A stretch of 64,000 nucleotides of DNA from VRUE01 sp035712345 (GCA_035712345.1 DASTAY010000024.1:1-64000); one strand, 5' to 3'. Shown: positions 16,760-25,827, numbered from the stretch's first letter. A program made the numbers and translations. The notes: generated by a model from the sequence alone, not told the origin.

Positions 16760-16955
16760 CGAAGAGGGTGCCGAGAGCAGCAAATTCGCCGATGGGATAC
16801 GTGGTGATACCGCTGTATCCGCCGTTGAAGACGACCTTCAGGAAGGGCATGACCAAGAAGTAGTAGAGCGCGGGAAAGGCAAGAAGCCAGATGCCACCGA
16901 CCGCGAGGCCGAAGAGGAAGTCGAACGTCAGGTCGAAGGGAAGGATTTCGCGCAC
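16653..16955 (-). CDS. Small membrane protein, possibly a fragment
   Basis: 100 residues from GTG 16955. The first 65 look like a real membrane protein (LTFDFLFGLAVGG, WLLAFPALYYFLVMPFLKVV, ITTYPIGEFAALGTLFVML), but the last 30 are low-quality Pro/Arg-rich sequence antisense to the neighbouring pseudogene. The reading extends upstream to a stop (LGLFVSGHGLDTSV precedes the start), and another frame reads ENYIGVLAPLAG just before, suggesting a broken N terminus. Not recognised as a family. Gene remnant or small intact gene. Confidence 0.35.
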   Translation of the reverse strand: MREILPFDLTFDFLFGLAVGGIWLLAFPALYYFLVMPFLKVVFNGGYSGITTYPIGEFAALGTLFVMLGHCGQRAAAHSATAPPIGPWPAVPPQPGSRRR

Positions 16956-17105
16956 CGAGGTGTCGAGGCCATGTCCCGAGACGAAGAGTCCCAGCTAATG
17001 GCGCAAGGACTCCGATGTAGTTTTCGGTAGATCGGGCGTCCAGGGGTCGCGCGGGCCGCGGTTCATTGCTCAAGCGGGCGCGCCTCAGGGTCGATCAGGT
17101 TGACG

Positions 17106-18509
17106 ATGGCCGGCATCGACCGACTCCGCATGCGCGTTCGCCTGTTGCGGCAGAGCGAGGAGGGGATGGCGCTGCCGACGGCGCTGCTGGCGATGATGAT
17201 CGCCTTCTCGATGTCCACGGCGGCGGTCGTCTTCTCGGTCGACACGCAGCACGGCTCGGTTCGCGACCACAGCTCCAAGGAAGCGATCGCAGCGGCTGAC
17301 GCGGGGGCGAACGTCGCGCTGATGCGGCTCAACCAGTTCGGAAACGACTTCACGGCCGCGAGCCCCTGCCTGGGGCTGAGCGGCAGCACGCTCGTGCTCT
17401 CCGGACCGCAGGCGGACGGCTGGTGCCCCGAAATGACCGGCACGGTCGCCGAAGGCAGCTACGCCTACCGGGTCGGGCCAAGCGAAGCAGCGTGCGCGTC
17501 GACCGGCGGGGAACAGTGCGTGGTCGCCGTGGGCGCGGCGGGGGGCGTCACGCGTCGCATCGCGGTCTCGCTCGACAGCAGCGGTACTCCGGGCCTGTTC
17601 AAAAACGCCGGGATCATCGCCAACAAAGACGTCACCCTCACCAACCACGCGGAAGCGCGGGTGGGCATCGGGACGAACGGCAGCATCCATCGCGAACTCA
17701 GCGCGTCGATCTGCGGCAACGCTCGCCACGGCGTCGGCCAGACGGGGCCCGTGGAAGAAGAACTGAGCTGCGAAGGCGAACCGGAAGAAGCAAACGAAGC
17801 GCTGCCACCGGTGAGCAGCCTGATACCGGAAGACATCGCCACGAACAACGACGACTACCGTCTGGAACCCTGCACCGGCACGGACGGCGAAGGCAATGGG
17901 ATCCCGACCGGCTGCGAATCGGACTCGTTTACGAAAAAGTGGACGAGCACGACGCCGTGGAACCCGACTACCCGGACGATCGCGATTGGCAGTAGCTCGG
18001 CACTGACCCTGACCGGCGGCGACTACTTCATCTGCAAGCTCGAACTGACTTCCAGCAGCGAATTGATCGTCGGAGCCGAAGTGGAAAAGCTGCGCATCTT
18101 CTTCGACACGCCCGAGGACTGCGGGCTCTCCTCGCCGGCGGAACAGATCCGGGTCGACTCCGGCTCGGTCATCAAAGACAGCGGCTACCAGCCGACCGAA
18201 GACAAGTTTGCGATGCCTGGTCTCTACGTGATGGGGTCGCCCACCATCACCACCACGCTCTCGTTCCAGACCAAGAACCTGGTGAACGAGTTTCTTCTCT
18301 ACGCGCCGAACAGCGACATCACGCTCAAAAACCACGGCACCTACAAAGGTGTCATCGTCGGCAACTCGGTGACGATGGACAACCACCCGGTCGTCGAACA
18401 GGACGAAGGCTACAAACCGGAAAACATCGGTGGTGCGACGTTGTATACGCGGCAGTCCTACGTCGAGTGCACCGGGTTGGCCGCCGGGACGCCTGACGAA
18501 AACTGCTGA
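17106..18509 (+). CDS. PilX-like minor pilin/pilus assembly protein
   Basis: About 467 residues from ATG 17106 (a TTG at 17100 is also possible). A basic leader ends in Gly20 before MALPTALLAMMIAFSMSTA, a class III-like hydrophobic helix with the PilX-type continuation HSSKEAIAAADAGANVALMRL. The large C-terminal domain is Ser/Thr-rich with paired Cys (SICGNA, LSCEGE, FICKLEL, EDCGLSS) and resembles an extracellular beta-solenoid (IIANKDVTLTNHAEARVGIG; SDITLKNHGTYKGVIVG). Probably a pilus-tip or priming subunit. It is first in the second pilus block; its relation to the riboswitch-controlled pilin downstream is unclear. Confidence 0.75.
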   Translation: MAGIDRLRMRVRLLRQSEEGMALPTALLAMMIAFSMSTAAVVFSVDTQHGSVRDHSSKEAIAAADAGANVALMRLNQFGNDFTAASPCLGLSGSTLVLSGPQADGWCPEMTGTVAEGSYAYRVGPSEAACASTGGEQCVVAVGAAGGVTRRIAVSLDSSGTPGLFKNAGIIANKDVTLTNHAEARVGIGTNGSIHRELSASICGNARHGVGQTGPVEEELSCEGEPEEANEALPPVSSLIPEDIATNNDDYRLEPCTGTDGEGNGIPTGCESDSFTKKWTSTTPWNPTTRTIAIGSSSALTLTGGDYFICKLELTSSSELIVGAEVEKLRIFFDTPEDCGLSSPAEQIRVDSGSVIKDSGYQPTEDKFAMPGLYVMGSPTITTTLSFQTKNLVNEFLLYAPNSDITLKNHGTYKGVIVGNSVTMDNHPVVEQDEGYKPENIGGATLYTRQSYVECTGLAAGTPDENC

Positions 18510-18614
18510 GGCCGTCCGTCCGCCATCTGACTTTTCGGCCGACGAAACCCAAATTTCGGGGATCAAGGACTCGGCTCGCCGGTCGATTAGGACTTCGTGA
18601 TGAATCTGCCAGTG

Positions 18615-18702
18615 CCTCGGTGCAACAGGCAAACTCGTCGTGAGGCGGGGACGCAAAGCCTTCGGGGCTCTCTCTGGGGAGCCGGCCGGGCTACCACCGG
18701 GG
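18615..18702 (+). promoter_or_regulatory. GEMM riboswitch (cyclic-di-GMP-I type) upstream of pilin
   Basis: The core signatures are present in order: CAGGCAAAC, GGGACGCAAAGCC and GGGCTACC. A closing stem P1 forms between CCTCGGTG (18615-18622) and CACCGGGG (18695-18702). The base aligned with the specificity position 20 of the well-studied Vc2 aptamer appears to be G, which favours cyclic-di-GMP over cAMP-GMP. The aptamer ends about 70 bases before the pilin start at 18773, so the intervening segment with the AGGAGG ribosome site should be the expression platform. It would tie pilin production to the c-di-GMP level. Confidence 0.88.
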
Positions 18703-18772
18703 TCGACAGACACCACGTGGCTTCAACGCGACGGGGCTCTGGCGAAACCGACATGACCATAGGAGGTCACTG

Positions 18773-19279
18773 ATGTTTCTCCAGAATCTCCGGGCCAAGG
18801 TAGGCGCCCGGCTCAACGGCGACGGGGAGGCCGGCTTCACGCTGATCGAGCTTCTCGTCGTGATGCTCATCCTCGGAATCCTCGCCGCGATCGCCCTGCC
18901 GGCGTTCTTCAACCAGAAGGAAAAGGCAGGGGACGCGAAGGCGAAGGAGACCGCCCACACCGCCCAGGTCGCGCTCGAGAGCTGCTCGACCGACAACAGT
19001 GGCACCTACCCGGTGGGTGCAACCGGTGCCTGCAACTATGCAGCACTCAGAGCAAACTACGAGAGCACGCTTCCCGAAACGGGTGTGGAAATCACCGAAG
19101 TGGAAGCAGGTGCCGGCTACAAAATCACCGTTACGTCGACCTCTGCCAGTGGAACCGAATTCTGGATCGAACGGGAAGGCGGAGGCGGGATGAAGTACGA
19201 ATGTGCCCCCGCAACGACCGGTGGCTGCCCCGGTCCGTCAGCGACGTCGGGTACGAATGGCGACTGGAGCCAGGGCTAA
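18773..19279 (+). CDS. pilA: Major type IV pilin PilA
   Basis: 168 residues behind an AGGAGG ribosome site. The prepilin motif is EAGFTLIELLVVML: cleavage after Gly21, Phe22 becoming the methylated N terminus, and the conserved Glu at mature position 5. The N-terminal helix continues LILGILAAIALPAFFNQKEKA. The globular domain has Cys residues (ESCSTD, GACNYA, YECAPA, GGCPG) that can form disulfides, and it ends in a Gly/Ser-rich tail. It is preceded by the GEMM riboswitch and followed by a strong terminator, so it is probably its own highly expressed transcription unit. Confidence 0.93.
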   Translation: MFLQNLRAKVGARLNGDGEAGFTLIELLVVMLILGILAAIALPAFFNQKEKAGDAKAKETAHTAQVALESCSTDNSGTYPVGATGACNYAALRANYESTLPETGVEITEVEAGAGYKITVTSTSASGTEFWIEREGGGGMKYECAPATTGGCPGPSATSGTNGDWSQG

Positions 19280-19322
19280 TCCAGCCTGACGACTTCACCC
19301 TGGCCTAGCCATGTGTGAACCG

Positions 19323-19363
19323 AAGTGCTGGGGGCGGGCCTAAGTGCCCGCCCCCAGCACTTT
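19323..19363 (+). terminator. Strong intrinsic terminator after the pilin
   Basis: A 17-bp perfect inverted repeat (19323-19339 with 19346-19362) and a 6-nt loop, followed by only a short TTT run. GC-rich stems with few T are common for terminators in high-GC actinobacteria. Confidence 0.8.
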
Positions 19364-19413
19364 CAGGCTTCGAAGCGCTAATCAGATCGCCGGTTTCGAC
19401 CGATAAAACAACG

Positions 19414-21846
19414 ATGCCGGAAGCCTCGCCGAACAGACCTGCCCCGGCCCGGAGCGTGCTCGCAGCGCGGCTCGCCCTGCTCGCATTCGCCGCGTTGGCC
19501 GCCGGCGCCCTCGCAGCACCGGTTGCTCAGGCCGACCCAGCCAACTTCGCCGGCGCCTCGGCCGACGGGTCGAAGGCCTTCTTCATGACCACGGGCAAGC
19601 TGGTGCCGGGAGACACCGACAGCGGTTTCCGCGACGTCTACGAGCGCTTCTTCGACAACGAGCTGGCCGAACCCGCCTACGTCACGCGGGAGCTGTCGAC
19701 CGGACCGACCGGCGGCAACGACAACTACGACGCGAGCTACGACGGCGCCTCTTCGGACGGCCGCCGGGTCTTCTTCTCCACGCAGGAGCCGCTGGTTCAA
19801 GGCGACGCCGACCAGCATTCCTCCGACGTCTACATGCGCGACACGACCAACGGCCAGACGACGCTCGTTTCGCAGGGGCCGCAGTCGTGCGTTCCCGCGT
19901 GCGCCGACGCGACCTTCCTCGGCGCGACGCCGGATGGGACGACGGTCTTCTTCGCGACGGGCGAACGGCTGAGCGCGGAAGACGAAGACAGCGCCCCCGA
20001 CATATATGCGCGAGAGCTGCCGGAAGGCTCGCCGCCGTCCACGGTGCTCGTGTCCCCCGGGGGTGCGGGCCCGGTGACCTTCGACGGAGCCTCGGCCGAC
20101 GGCACCAAGGTCGTATTCACCTCAACCGACCGGCTCGTCCCCGGTGAAGACGCCGACGCTGAAGCGGATCTCTATGAGCGCGACCTGACCGGCGAAGAAA
20201 CCCATCTCGTCTCGGTGCCGTCCGGCAGCTGCACGAGTGGCTGTGCGCCGACTTTCGGGGCGATCGCCGCCAACGGCAGTCGCGTCTTCTTCGAAAGCGA
20301 CGAATCGCTCGGCGGCGACGCGGACGGCGGGGAGCAGGACGTCTTCGAATGGTCGGCGGGCAGCGGCGTGACGCTCGTCTCGACCGGCGGCGAAGGGGAA
20401 GCCGGCGCAGGCGCGCACTTCGCCACCTACGCCGGGTACGCGGCGGGCGGGAGCGACGTCTACTTCGACACCGCGGAAAAGCTTTCTAACGAAGACGGGG
20501 ACGCCGCGACCGACGTCTACGTGCGCTCGGGCCCGACCACGTCGCTGGTCTCGTCCGGCAACGGCGCCTTCGACGCCCACTTCGACCGCGCCACGAGCGA
20601 CGGCTCGACCGTCCTGTTCGACACCGAAGAGTCGCTGAGCGGCGAAGACGAAGGCGCGAAGAGCGACCTCTACGAGCAGTCGGGAGCGACGACCGCCCTG
20701 GTCTCGCCGGGAAGCTCCGAATTCGCCGCCGCCTATGCCGGCGCCTCGAGCGACCTCTCCCGCGTCTTCTACGTCACCTCCCAGCAGGTGGAACCGGCGG
20801 ACAGCGACGCGGAGCCCGACATCTACGAGTGGGACGGGGGCGCGGCGAGCCGCGTCTCGAGCGGGCCGCTGGGCGGCAACGGCAACCACGTGCCGCACCT
20901 CTCCGGCGTCTTCGGAGAAGGCGAATTCGCCTTCTTCGCCACCGACGAACGGCTGACCGAAGGCGACAACTTCCTCGGCGAGCAGGACGTCTACGAGCAT
21001 TCCCCCGCAGGCACCCTGCTCGTCTCGGCCGCCAACTCGAGCGAACTCGAGCTCGGACCGCCTCCACCAAGGCTGACCGGCACCTCTCCCGCCTCGCCGG
21101 GCGAATCAACAGATCCGGCGATCCTCGGGAGCGAGGAAGAACCCGACGCCTCGATCAAGGTCTACACGACCTCCGGCTGCTCGGGCGCGCCCGCGGCGAC
21201 CGGCACGAGCGCCGAGCTAGCGGCTGGAGAGATCGCCGTCGGCGTGGCCGCGGGCTCGACGACGACCTTCCACGCGACGGCCACCAACGCCAGCGGCGAC
21301 GCCTCGGAATGCTCGCCGTCCAGCGTCACCTACAAGCAGGAAAGCGCTTCGGCGCCCGAACCCGAACCGGAACCTGAACCCGAATCGGCACCGGAAGGCG
21401 GCGGCGAGAGCGGCGGCTCCGGCGGGAGCGGAGAAGGGGGGGGCGGCACCGGCGGCGGATCGGCGAGCCCCGCGCCTGCTCCGGCGCCCGGCTCGACTCC
21501 GCCGCCGACCCACGGCGGGATCGCTTACGTGCCCCCGGAGACGCGGATCACCTTCGGCCCGGCGTTCAAGACGCGCGTCCGCCGACCCGTCTTCCGCTTC
21601 ACCGACGCGACGGGCCAGCCGGGCACGAGCTTCATCTGCAGGATCGACCGCCAAAAGTGGGGGGGCTGCGAATCGCCCGTGCGCCTGAAGCATCTGCGAG
21701 CCGGCCGGCACGTCTTCCGCGTCAGGGCGGTGAACGCGGTGGGCGTGTGGGAGGCGCGGCCGACGACGCGTGCGTTCAAGCTGGTCGGACGCGGTGGCGG
21801 CCGCAGTCCCAAGCACAAGCGCCACAGCTTGCGGAGCCGGCGGTGA
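19414..21846 (+). CDS. Large secreted TolB-like repeat protein
   Basis: About 810 residues from ATG 19414. A signal peptide (about 1-42, ending APVAQA) is followed by nine repeats of roughly 55 residues with the pattern ASxDGxxVFFxTxExLxxxDxDxxxDxYxxx, which should form beta-propeller-like blades. Then come a fibronectin-like linker, an acidic Glu-Pro run (PEPEPEPEPE), a Gly/Ser spacer and a C-terminal beta domain (ETRITFGPAFKTRVRRPVF) with a basic tail (KHKRHSLRSRR). It lies between pilA and the minor prepilins and overlaps the next gene by four bases (GTGA), so a pilus-linked surface role is possible but unproven. Confidence 0.75.
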   Translation: MPEASPNRPAPARSVLAARLALLAFAALAAGALAAPVAQADPANFAGASADGSKAFFMTTGKLVPGDTDSGFRDVYERFFDNELAEPAYVTRELSTGPTGGNDNYDASYDGASSDGRRVFFSTQEPLVQGDADQHSSDVYMRDTTNGQTTLVSQGPQSCVPACADATFLGATPDGTTVFFATGERLSAEDEDSAPDIYARELPEGSPPSTVLVSPGGAGPVTFDGASADGTKVVFTSTDRLVPGEDADAEADLYERDLTGEETHLVSVPSGSCTSGCAPTFGAIAANGSRVFFESDESLGGDADGGEQDVFEWSAGSGVTLVSTGGEGEAGAGAHFATYAGYAAGGSDVYFDTAEKLSNEDGDAATDVYVRSGPTTSLVSSGNGAFDAHFDRATSDGSTVLFDTEESLSGEDEGAKSDLYEQSGATTALVSPGSSEFAAAYAGASSDLSRVFYVTSQQVEPADSDAEPDIYEWDGGAASRVSSGPLGGNGNHVPHLSGVFGEGEFAFFATDERLTEGDNFLGEQDVYEHSPAGTLLVSAANSSELELGPPPPRLTGTSPASPGESTDPAILGSEEEPDASIKVYTTSGCSGAPAATGTSAELAAGEIAVGVAAGSTTTFHATATNASGDASECSPSSVTYKQESASAPEPEPEPEPESAPEGGGESGGSGGSGEGGGGTGGGSASPAPAPAPGSTPPPTHGGIAYVPPETRITFGPAFKTRVRRPVFRFTDATGQPGTSFICRIDRQKWGGCESPVRLKHLRAGRHVFRVRAVNAVGVWEARPTTRAFKLVGRGGGRSPKHKRHSLRSRR

Positions 21847-22430
21847 GCCACGTTCGACGCCGGTGCATTGCGCTCCTCCGCGACCCCGAGGCGGGCCTGA
21901 CGCTGGTCGAGCTGCTCGTCGCCGCGGCGATGGGGGTTGTGCTGATCGGCGTCGCCGGCTCGCTGCTGCTCGCGCCGCTTCGACAGCAGCCGACGCTGGA
22001 AGCGAAGTCGGCGGACATCCAGAAGGCGCGCTGGGTGCTCGAGCGGATGACGCGGGAAATCCGCAACGGCATCTCGGTCGACGAATCGAGCGATTCCTCG
22101 GTCTCCTTCGAAGCCTACGTCCGACAGGCGGCCTGCGGCGGTTCGGAAGCGCTTGCCGCCGAAGCGCCGCCGATCAGATGCGAGCTGACCTACAGCTGCG
22201 CCGGCGAAGCGTGCACTCGGATCGAGGCCGAACCGGGCATCTTCACGGGCACGCCGACGACGATCTTCACCGGGCTCAGCAACAGCGGCAGCGTCTTCAG
22301 CTACATGCCGGAAGAATCGGCCGAACCGACCTACATCAAGGTCACGCTAGAACTGCCAAGCCCGAGCGGCTCGGGGGCGTTGACCGCCTCCGACGGGGCG
22401 AGCCTGCGCAACGCGACGCTGGAAAACTGA
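21843..22430 (+). CDS. Minor prepilin, PilW/PilJ-like
   Basis: 195 residues from GTG 21843, overlapping the stop of the preceding gene. The prepilin motif is EAGLTLVELLVAAAMGVVL: cleavage after Gly18 and Glu at mature +5. The next helix (LLAPLRQQPTLEAKSADIQKA, VLERMTREIRNGI) matches the PilW-like pattern. Two Cys pairs occur in the globular part (AACGG, IRCELTYSCAGEACT). It starts a tightly packed run with the PilV-like gene and the prepilin peptidase and is likely part of the pilus-tip complex. Confidence 0.8.
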   Translation: MSHVRRRCIALLRDPEAGLTLVELLVAAAMGVVLIGVAGSLLLAPLRQQPTLEAKSADIQKARWVLERMTREIRNGISVDESSDSSVSFEAYVRQAACGGSEALAAEAPPIRCELTYSCAGEACTRIEAEPGIFTGTPTTIFTGLSNSGSVFSYMPEESAEPTYIKVTLELPSPSGSGALTASDGASLRNATLEN

Positions 22431-22431
22431 G

Positions 22432-23859
22432 ATGGCGCGGCTCGCGAAAGACCAGTCCGGGATCACGCTCGTCGAGGTCGTCGTCGCAGCCTTCGTGCTT
22501 ACGCTCGGCTCGCTCGCAGTCTTCGGCGTCCTGGCTGCGGCGACGATCAACACGCAACGGGCGCAGGGAACGCAGGTAGCCACCGATCGGGCGCAGCAGG
22601 AGATGGAGGCGCTGCGCAGCCTTTCGAAGGAAGAACTGGCGCTGACGGAATCCCCTAAACCCTCCAGCGATCCGCTCAACCCCGACTACCGTGTCAACGT
22701 CAACAACCACACCTTCGCGATCGAACGCGGCACCGTTCCGAGCGGCTACGAAAAGCTCGTCGTCGAGGGGGGCCCTCTCCATGGAGGCGGCGCGATCAGC
22801 GGCGGCAACGTAAACCCCGGCCCGGAACCGTTCACCAGCGGCGAAGTGAGCGGCGAGATCTATCGCTACATCGTCTGGCGAAACGACCCGAACTGCTCGG
22901 AAGAAAGCTGCCCCGGCACCCAGGACTACAAGCAGATCATCGTCGCGGTCAAGCTGGACCAGAAGGACAACGAAGCGAGCGAGCGCGGCTACGTCGAAGT
23001 CCAGTCCGACTTCATCGATCCGACCAAGACCGGACAGGACAACCCTGTCCCTGGTGCCGAAGGCGTGGCCACCGCGCAGCAGTTCTTCCTCTCCGACACT
23101 CCCTGCTCGGCGAGCGGCGAAACGGCGCGCGTGGAAATCGCCGGCGACCACGCGCTGCATAACACGCTCGGGACCTGCGCCAGCGGGCTGCAGGCCGGCT
23201 CGACCGTCGGCGCGCCCGACGCGCTGCTGCGGACCCCGCCGCCCGATCCGGCGCCGCAAGACCCCGAAGTGCCGACCGTCTACGACTACTCGGACGACTA
23301 CACGCCGGCGCCGAGCGCCGAAACCGCCAAGGGGATCCAGATCCGCCGTGACGCGACGAGCACCTGCCACTACGACCCGACGGGAGCGACGTCCGAACAG
23401 GAGTGGGAGGTGCATCGCTGGGTCAGCGATCGCATGGCGAGCGAATTCGTGATGAGCAACGGCGAAGGCATCGGCAGCGCGACCCTGGACTTCTTCACGA
23501 GGGCGCTCAACGACAAACAGTACACCGGCAAACTGTGCATTTTCCTGTTCGACCGCCACGAAGAAGGGTCGCCGCCGGTCGCAACCGACAGCTGGAACGG
23601 GAAAGCCGAAATCCCATACTGGGAATACGTGTCCACGCAGGGAAACGGCTTCTGGTGGACGAACGAGTGGGAAGAGGTGCGCGACACGATGGAATTCAGC
23701 GGGCCGGTCACGATCCCCCCGGGGGATCGGCTCGGCGTGGCGCTGAGCGTCGAGCGCTCGGGGACCGGGGGGGAAAATGCCCTCGACATCCTCTACGACC
23801 ACCCCGACTACCGGAGCAGGCTCGAGGTCCCGACCACCACTCCGCTCGAAGGCGGCTAG
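22432..23859 (+). CDS. Minor prepilin, PilV-like, with large C-terminal domain
   Basis: 475 residues, starting one base after the previous stop. The prepilin motif is QSGITLVEVVVAAFVLTLGS: cleavage after Gly10 and Glu at mature +5, with a PilV-like continuation (VFGVLAAATINTQRAQGTQ). Far longer than usual PilV (about 150-200), with a large Cys-containing domain that may present a binding surface at the pilus tip. Glu codons are mostly GAA here (about 27 GAA to 13 GAG by eye), unlike the GAG-rich genes elsewhere in the window. Confidence 0.75.
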   Translation: MARLAKDQSGITLVEVVVAAFVLTLGSLAVFGVLAAATINTQRAQGTQVATDRAQQEMEALRSLSKEELALTESPKPSSDPLNPDYRVNVNNHTFAIERGTVPSGYEKLVVEGGPLHGGGAISGGNVNPGPEPFTSGEVSGEIYRYIVWRNDPNCSEESCPGTQDYKQIIVAVKLDQKDNEASERGYVEVQSDFIDPTKTGQDNPVPGAEGVATAQQFFLSDTPCSASGETARVEIAGDHALHNTLGTCASGLQAGSTVGAPDALLRTPPPDPAPQDPEVPTVYDYSDDYTPAPSAETAKGIQIRRDATSTCHYDPTGATSEQEWEVHRWVSDRMASEFVMSNGEGIGSATLDFFTRALNDKQYTGKLCIFLFDRHEEGSPPVATDSWNGKAEIPYWEYVSTQGNGFWWTNEWEEVRDTMEFSGPVTIPPGDRLGVALSVERSGTGGENALDILYDHPDYRSRLEVPTTTPLEGG

Positions 23860-23862
23860 CCC

Positions 23863-24615
23863 GTGGCGCCCGCCGCGATGCTCGCCTTCCTCGGAGGGCT
23901 GACGGTCGGCAGCTTCGTCACCGTGGTCGCGCACCGTGTGCCGCGGGGGGAGTCGATAGTGGGCCCGCGCTCGTGCTGCCCGCACTGCGGGCGGCAGATC
24001 GCCGCCTACGACAACGTGCCGGTCGCTTCCTGGCTGATGCTGCGGGGGTGGGCGCGCTGCTGCGGCGAGCCGATCTCGCCACGCTATCCGCTGACCGAGC
24101 TGACGTTGGGCGCGCTCTATGCCGCCGCGGTGCTGGTTCTCTGGGACGAGCCCTGGGAAGTCGCGTTGGGGCTGGTCTTCGTCACCGTGCTGACGGCGAT
24201 CACGCTGACCGACATCGAGCGCCGAATCATCCCGAACAAGATCCTGCTCGTCGGTGCCGTCGCCGGCGCGGCGATCGCCGCCGTCGGCGACCCGGGCAGC
24301 CTGCCCGAGCGTGCGATCGCCGCCGCCGCGGCGGGCGGCGTGCTCTTCGCCGCCGCGCTGGCCTATCCGCGCGGGATGGGGCTCGGCGACGTCAAGCTCG
24401 CTGCGACGATGGGCCTGTTCCTCGGCCGCAACGTGGCGCCGGCGGTCCTCGTCGCCTTGCTGGCCGGCTCGCTCGTCGGACTGGCGATGATCGCCCGGGA
24501 AGGCGTCGCGGCGCGCAAGCGGGCGATCCCCTTCGGCCCCTTCCTCGCCCTCGGGGGCGTGGTCGGCCTGCTCTACGGGGACGAGCTGGTCAGCTGGTAT
24601 CTCGGCACGTTCTAG
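23863..24615 (+). CDS. pilD: Prepilin peptidase PilD
   Basis: 250 residues from GTG 23863. Type A24 aspartic peptidase: the N-terminal cytoplasmic loop has Cys pairs (CCPHCG and RCCGEP) of the methyltransferase/zinc region. The two catalytic Asp lie in LTDIERRIIPNKI and in MGLGDVKLA, and about seven hydrophobic helices are present. It cleaves the leader peptides of the prepilins encoded just upstream and probably N-methylates them. Length and motifs are complete. Confidence 0.93.
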   Translation: MAPAAMLAFLGGLTVGSFVTVVAHRVPRGESIVGPRSCCPHCGRQIAAYDNVPVASWLMLRGWARCCGEPISPRYPLTELTLGALYAAAVLVLWDEPWEVALGLVFVTVLTAITLTDIERRIIPNKILLVGAVAGAAIAAVGDPGSLPERAIAAAAAGGVLFAAALAYPRGMGLGDVKLAATMGLFLGRNVAPAVLVALLAGSLVGLAMIAREGVAARKRAIPFGPFLALGGVVGLLYGDELVSWYLGTF

Positions 24616-24690
24616 ATCGAACGTCCAAGTCGTCATAGAAATGAGTAGTTGCAGGGCGAAAGGTTTGCGGCCTTTCTGCCGATTCAGGGA

Positions 24691-24725
24691 GGGCGGGTGC
24701 ATAACGGCGCCATCTATTCCCGCCC
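24691..24725 (+). repeat. Hairpin abutting the pilM start
   Basis: GGGCGGG (24691-24697) pairs with CCCGCCC (24719-24725), ending three bases before the pilM ATG with no ribosome site between. A second small hairpin (AAAGG/CCTTT, 24659-24675) lies upstream. May limit pilM translation. The 24616-24728 gap holds no gene. Confidence 0.45.
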
Positions 24726-24728
24726 CCC

Positions 24729-25823
24729 ATGCGACTCAGCGGAATCACCAAGCAGAAGATCGACAGCGTCGTCGGGCTCGACATCGAGGCCGGCAGCCTC
24801 GCCGCGACGGAGGTGCGCCACAACGGCGGCGCGGAGCTGAAGGGGACGGCGGTCGCGCCGCTGCCGCCCGGCGCCTTCCACGAGGGGGAGGTGCTCGACG
24901 CAGACCGCCTCGCCGCGGCGCTGAAGGAGCTGTTCGCCGAGCACAAGCTCGGCAAGCACGTGAGGCTCGGCGTCGGCAACCAGCGGGTCGTCGTGCGGAC
25001 CGTGCGCCTGCCGGCGATCGAGGACCCCAAGGAAATGGAGGCGGCGGTCCGCTTCCAGGCGCAGGAGCAGGTGCCGATGCCGCTCGACCAGGCGGTGCTC
25101 GAGCATCAGGTGGTCGGCGGAGTGCCGGCAGAGGAGGGGCAGGCGCCGCAGGTCGACGTGATCGTCGTCGCCGCGCGTCGCGACATGATCTCCAGCCTGG
25201 TCGAGCCGGTGCGCCGCGCCGGGCTGGAGCCGCTCGGGGTCGATCTCTCGGCTTTCGGGATGATTCGTGCGCTGGCCGGGCTCGGCGAGACGGCGGTCGC
25301 CGGAGAGGCCGAGCCGGTCGAGCGGCCCCCGTCCGCGGTCCTCTACTGCAACGTCGGCGACGTCACCAACCTTGCCGTGGCCCGCGGCCGTTCGTGCCTC
25401 TTTACCCGCATCTCCAGCGTCGGTTTCGAGGCGATTCGCGAAGGCCTCGCCGGCTCGCTCGGCCTGACCCCCGAGCACGCGACGCAGTGGATCGACCACG
25501 TGGGGCTCGAGCGTCCGGCCGAGGAGGTCGAGGGTGACGCGGAGACGGTCGGCGCGGTGCGGCGGGCGCTCGAGGACGGCCTCGGCACGCTGCTCGACGA
25601 GCTGCGCCTCTCGCTCGACTACTACGGGGCGCAGGAGGCGGCGCTGCCGGTCGAGCGGATCGTGCTCTGCGGACCGGCGACCGCGGTGCCGGGGCTGGCG
25701 TCGCGGATGGAGGCCGGGCTCGGCCTGCCGATCTCCGCGCCCCTGCCGTCGGCGCTCGAAGGCTTCGACGAAGAGCGGGCGGCCCGCCTGACCCTCTCCT
25801 ACGGACTCGCCCTGGAGCAGTAG
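24729..25823 (+). CDS. pilM: Type IV pilus assembly ATPase-fold protein PilM
   Basis: 364 residues. Actin-like/FtsA-like fold: the phosphate-1 region GLDIEAGSLAATEVR, the FQAQEQVPMPLDQAVLEHQV segment typical of PilM, and CNVGDVTNLAVARG and VLCGPATAVPGLASRME as the later nucleotide-binding strands. PilM is cytoplasmic and binds the N terminus of PilN, linking the PilNO platform to PilB/PilC. It is followed four bases later by pilN, whose N terminus has the PilM-binding motif. Confidence 0.9.
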   Translation: MRLSGITKQKIDSVVGLDIEAGSLAATEVRHNGGAELKGTAVAPLPPGAFHEGEVLDADRLAAALKELFAEHKLGKHVRLGVGNQRVVVRTVRLPAIEDPKEMEAAVRFQAQEQVPMPLDQAVLEHQVVGGVPAEEGQAPQVDVIVVAARRDMISSLVEPVRRAGLEPLGVDLSAFGMIRALAGLGETAVAGEAEPVERPPSAVLYCNVGDVTNLAVARGRSCLFTRISSVGFEAIREGLAGSLGLTPEHATQWIDHVGLERPAEEVEGDAETVGAVRRALEDGLGTLLDELRLSLDYYGAQEAALPVERIVLCGPATAVPGLASRMEAGLGLPISAPLPSALEGFDEERAARLTLSYGLALEQ

Positions 25824-25827
25824 CCCG

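Noticed and set aside
24616..24728. Second riboswitch before pilM
   Set aside because: Two hairpins are present, but the GEMM signatures (GGCAAAC, GGGACGCAAAGCC) are missing.
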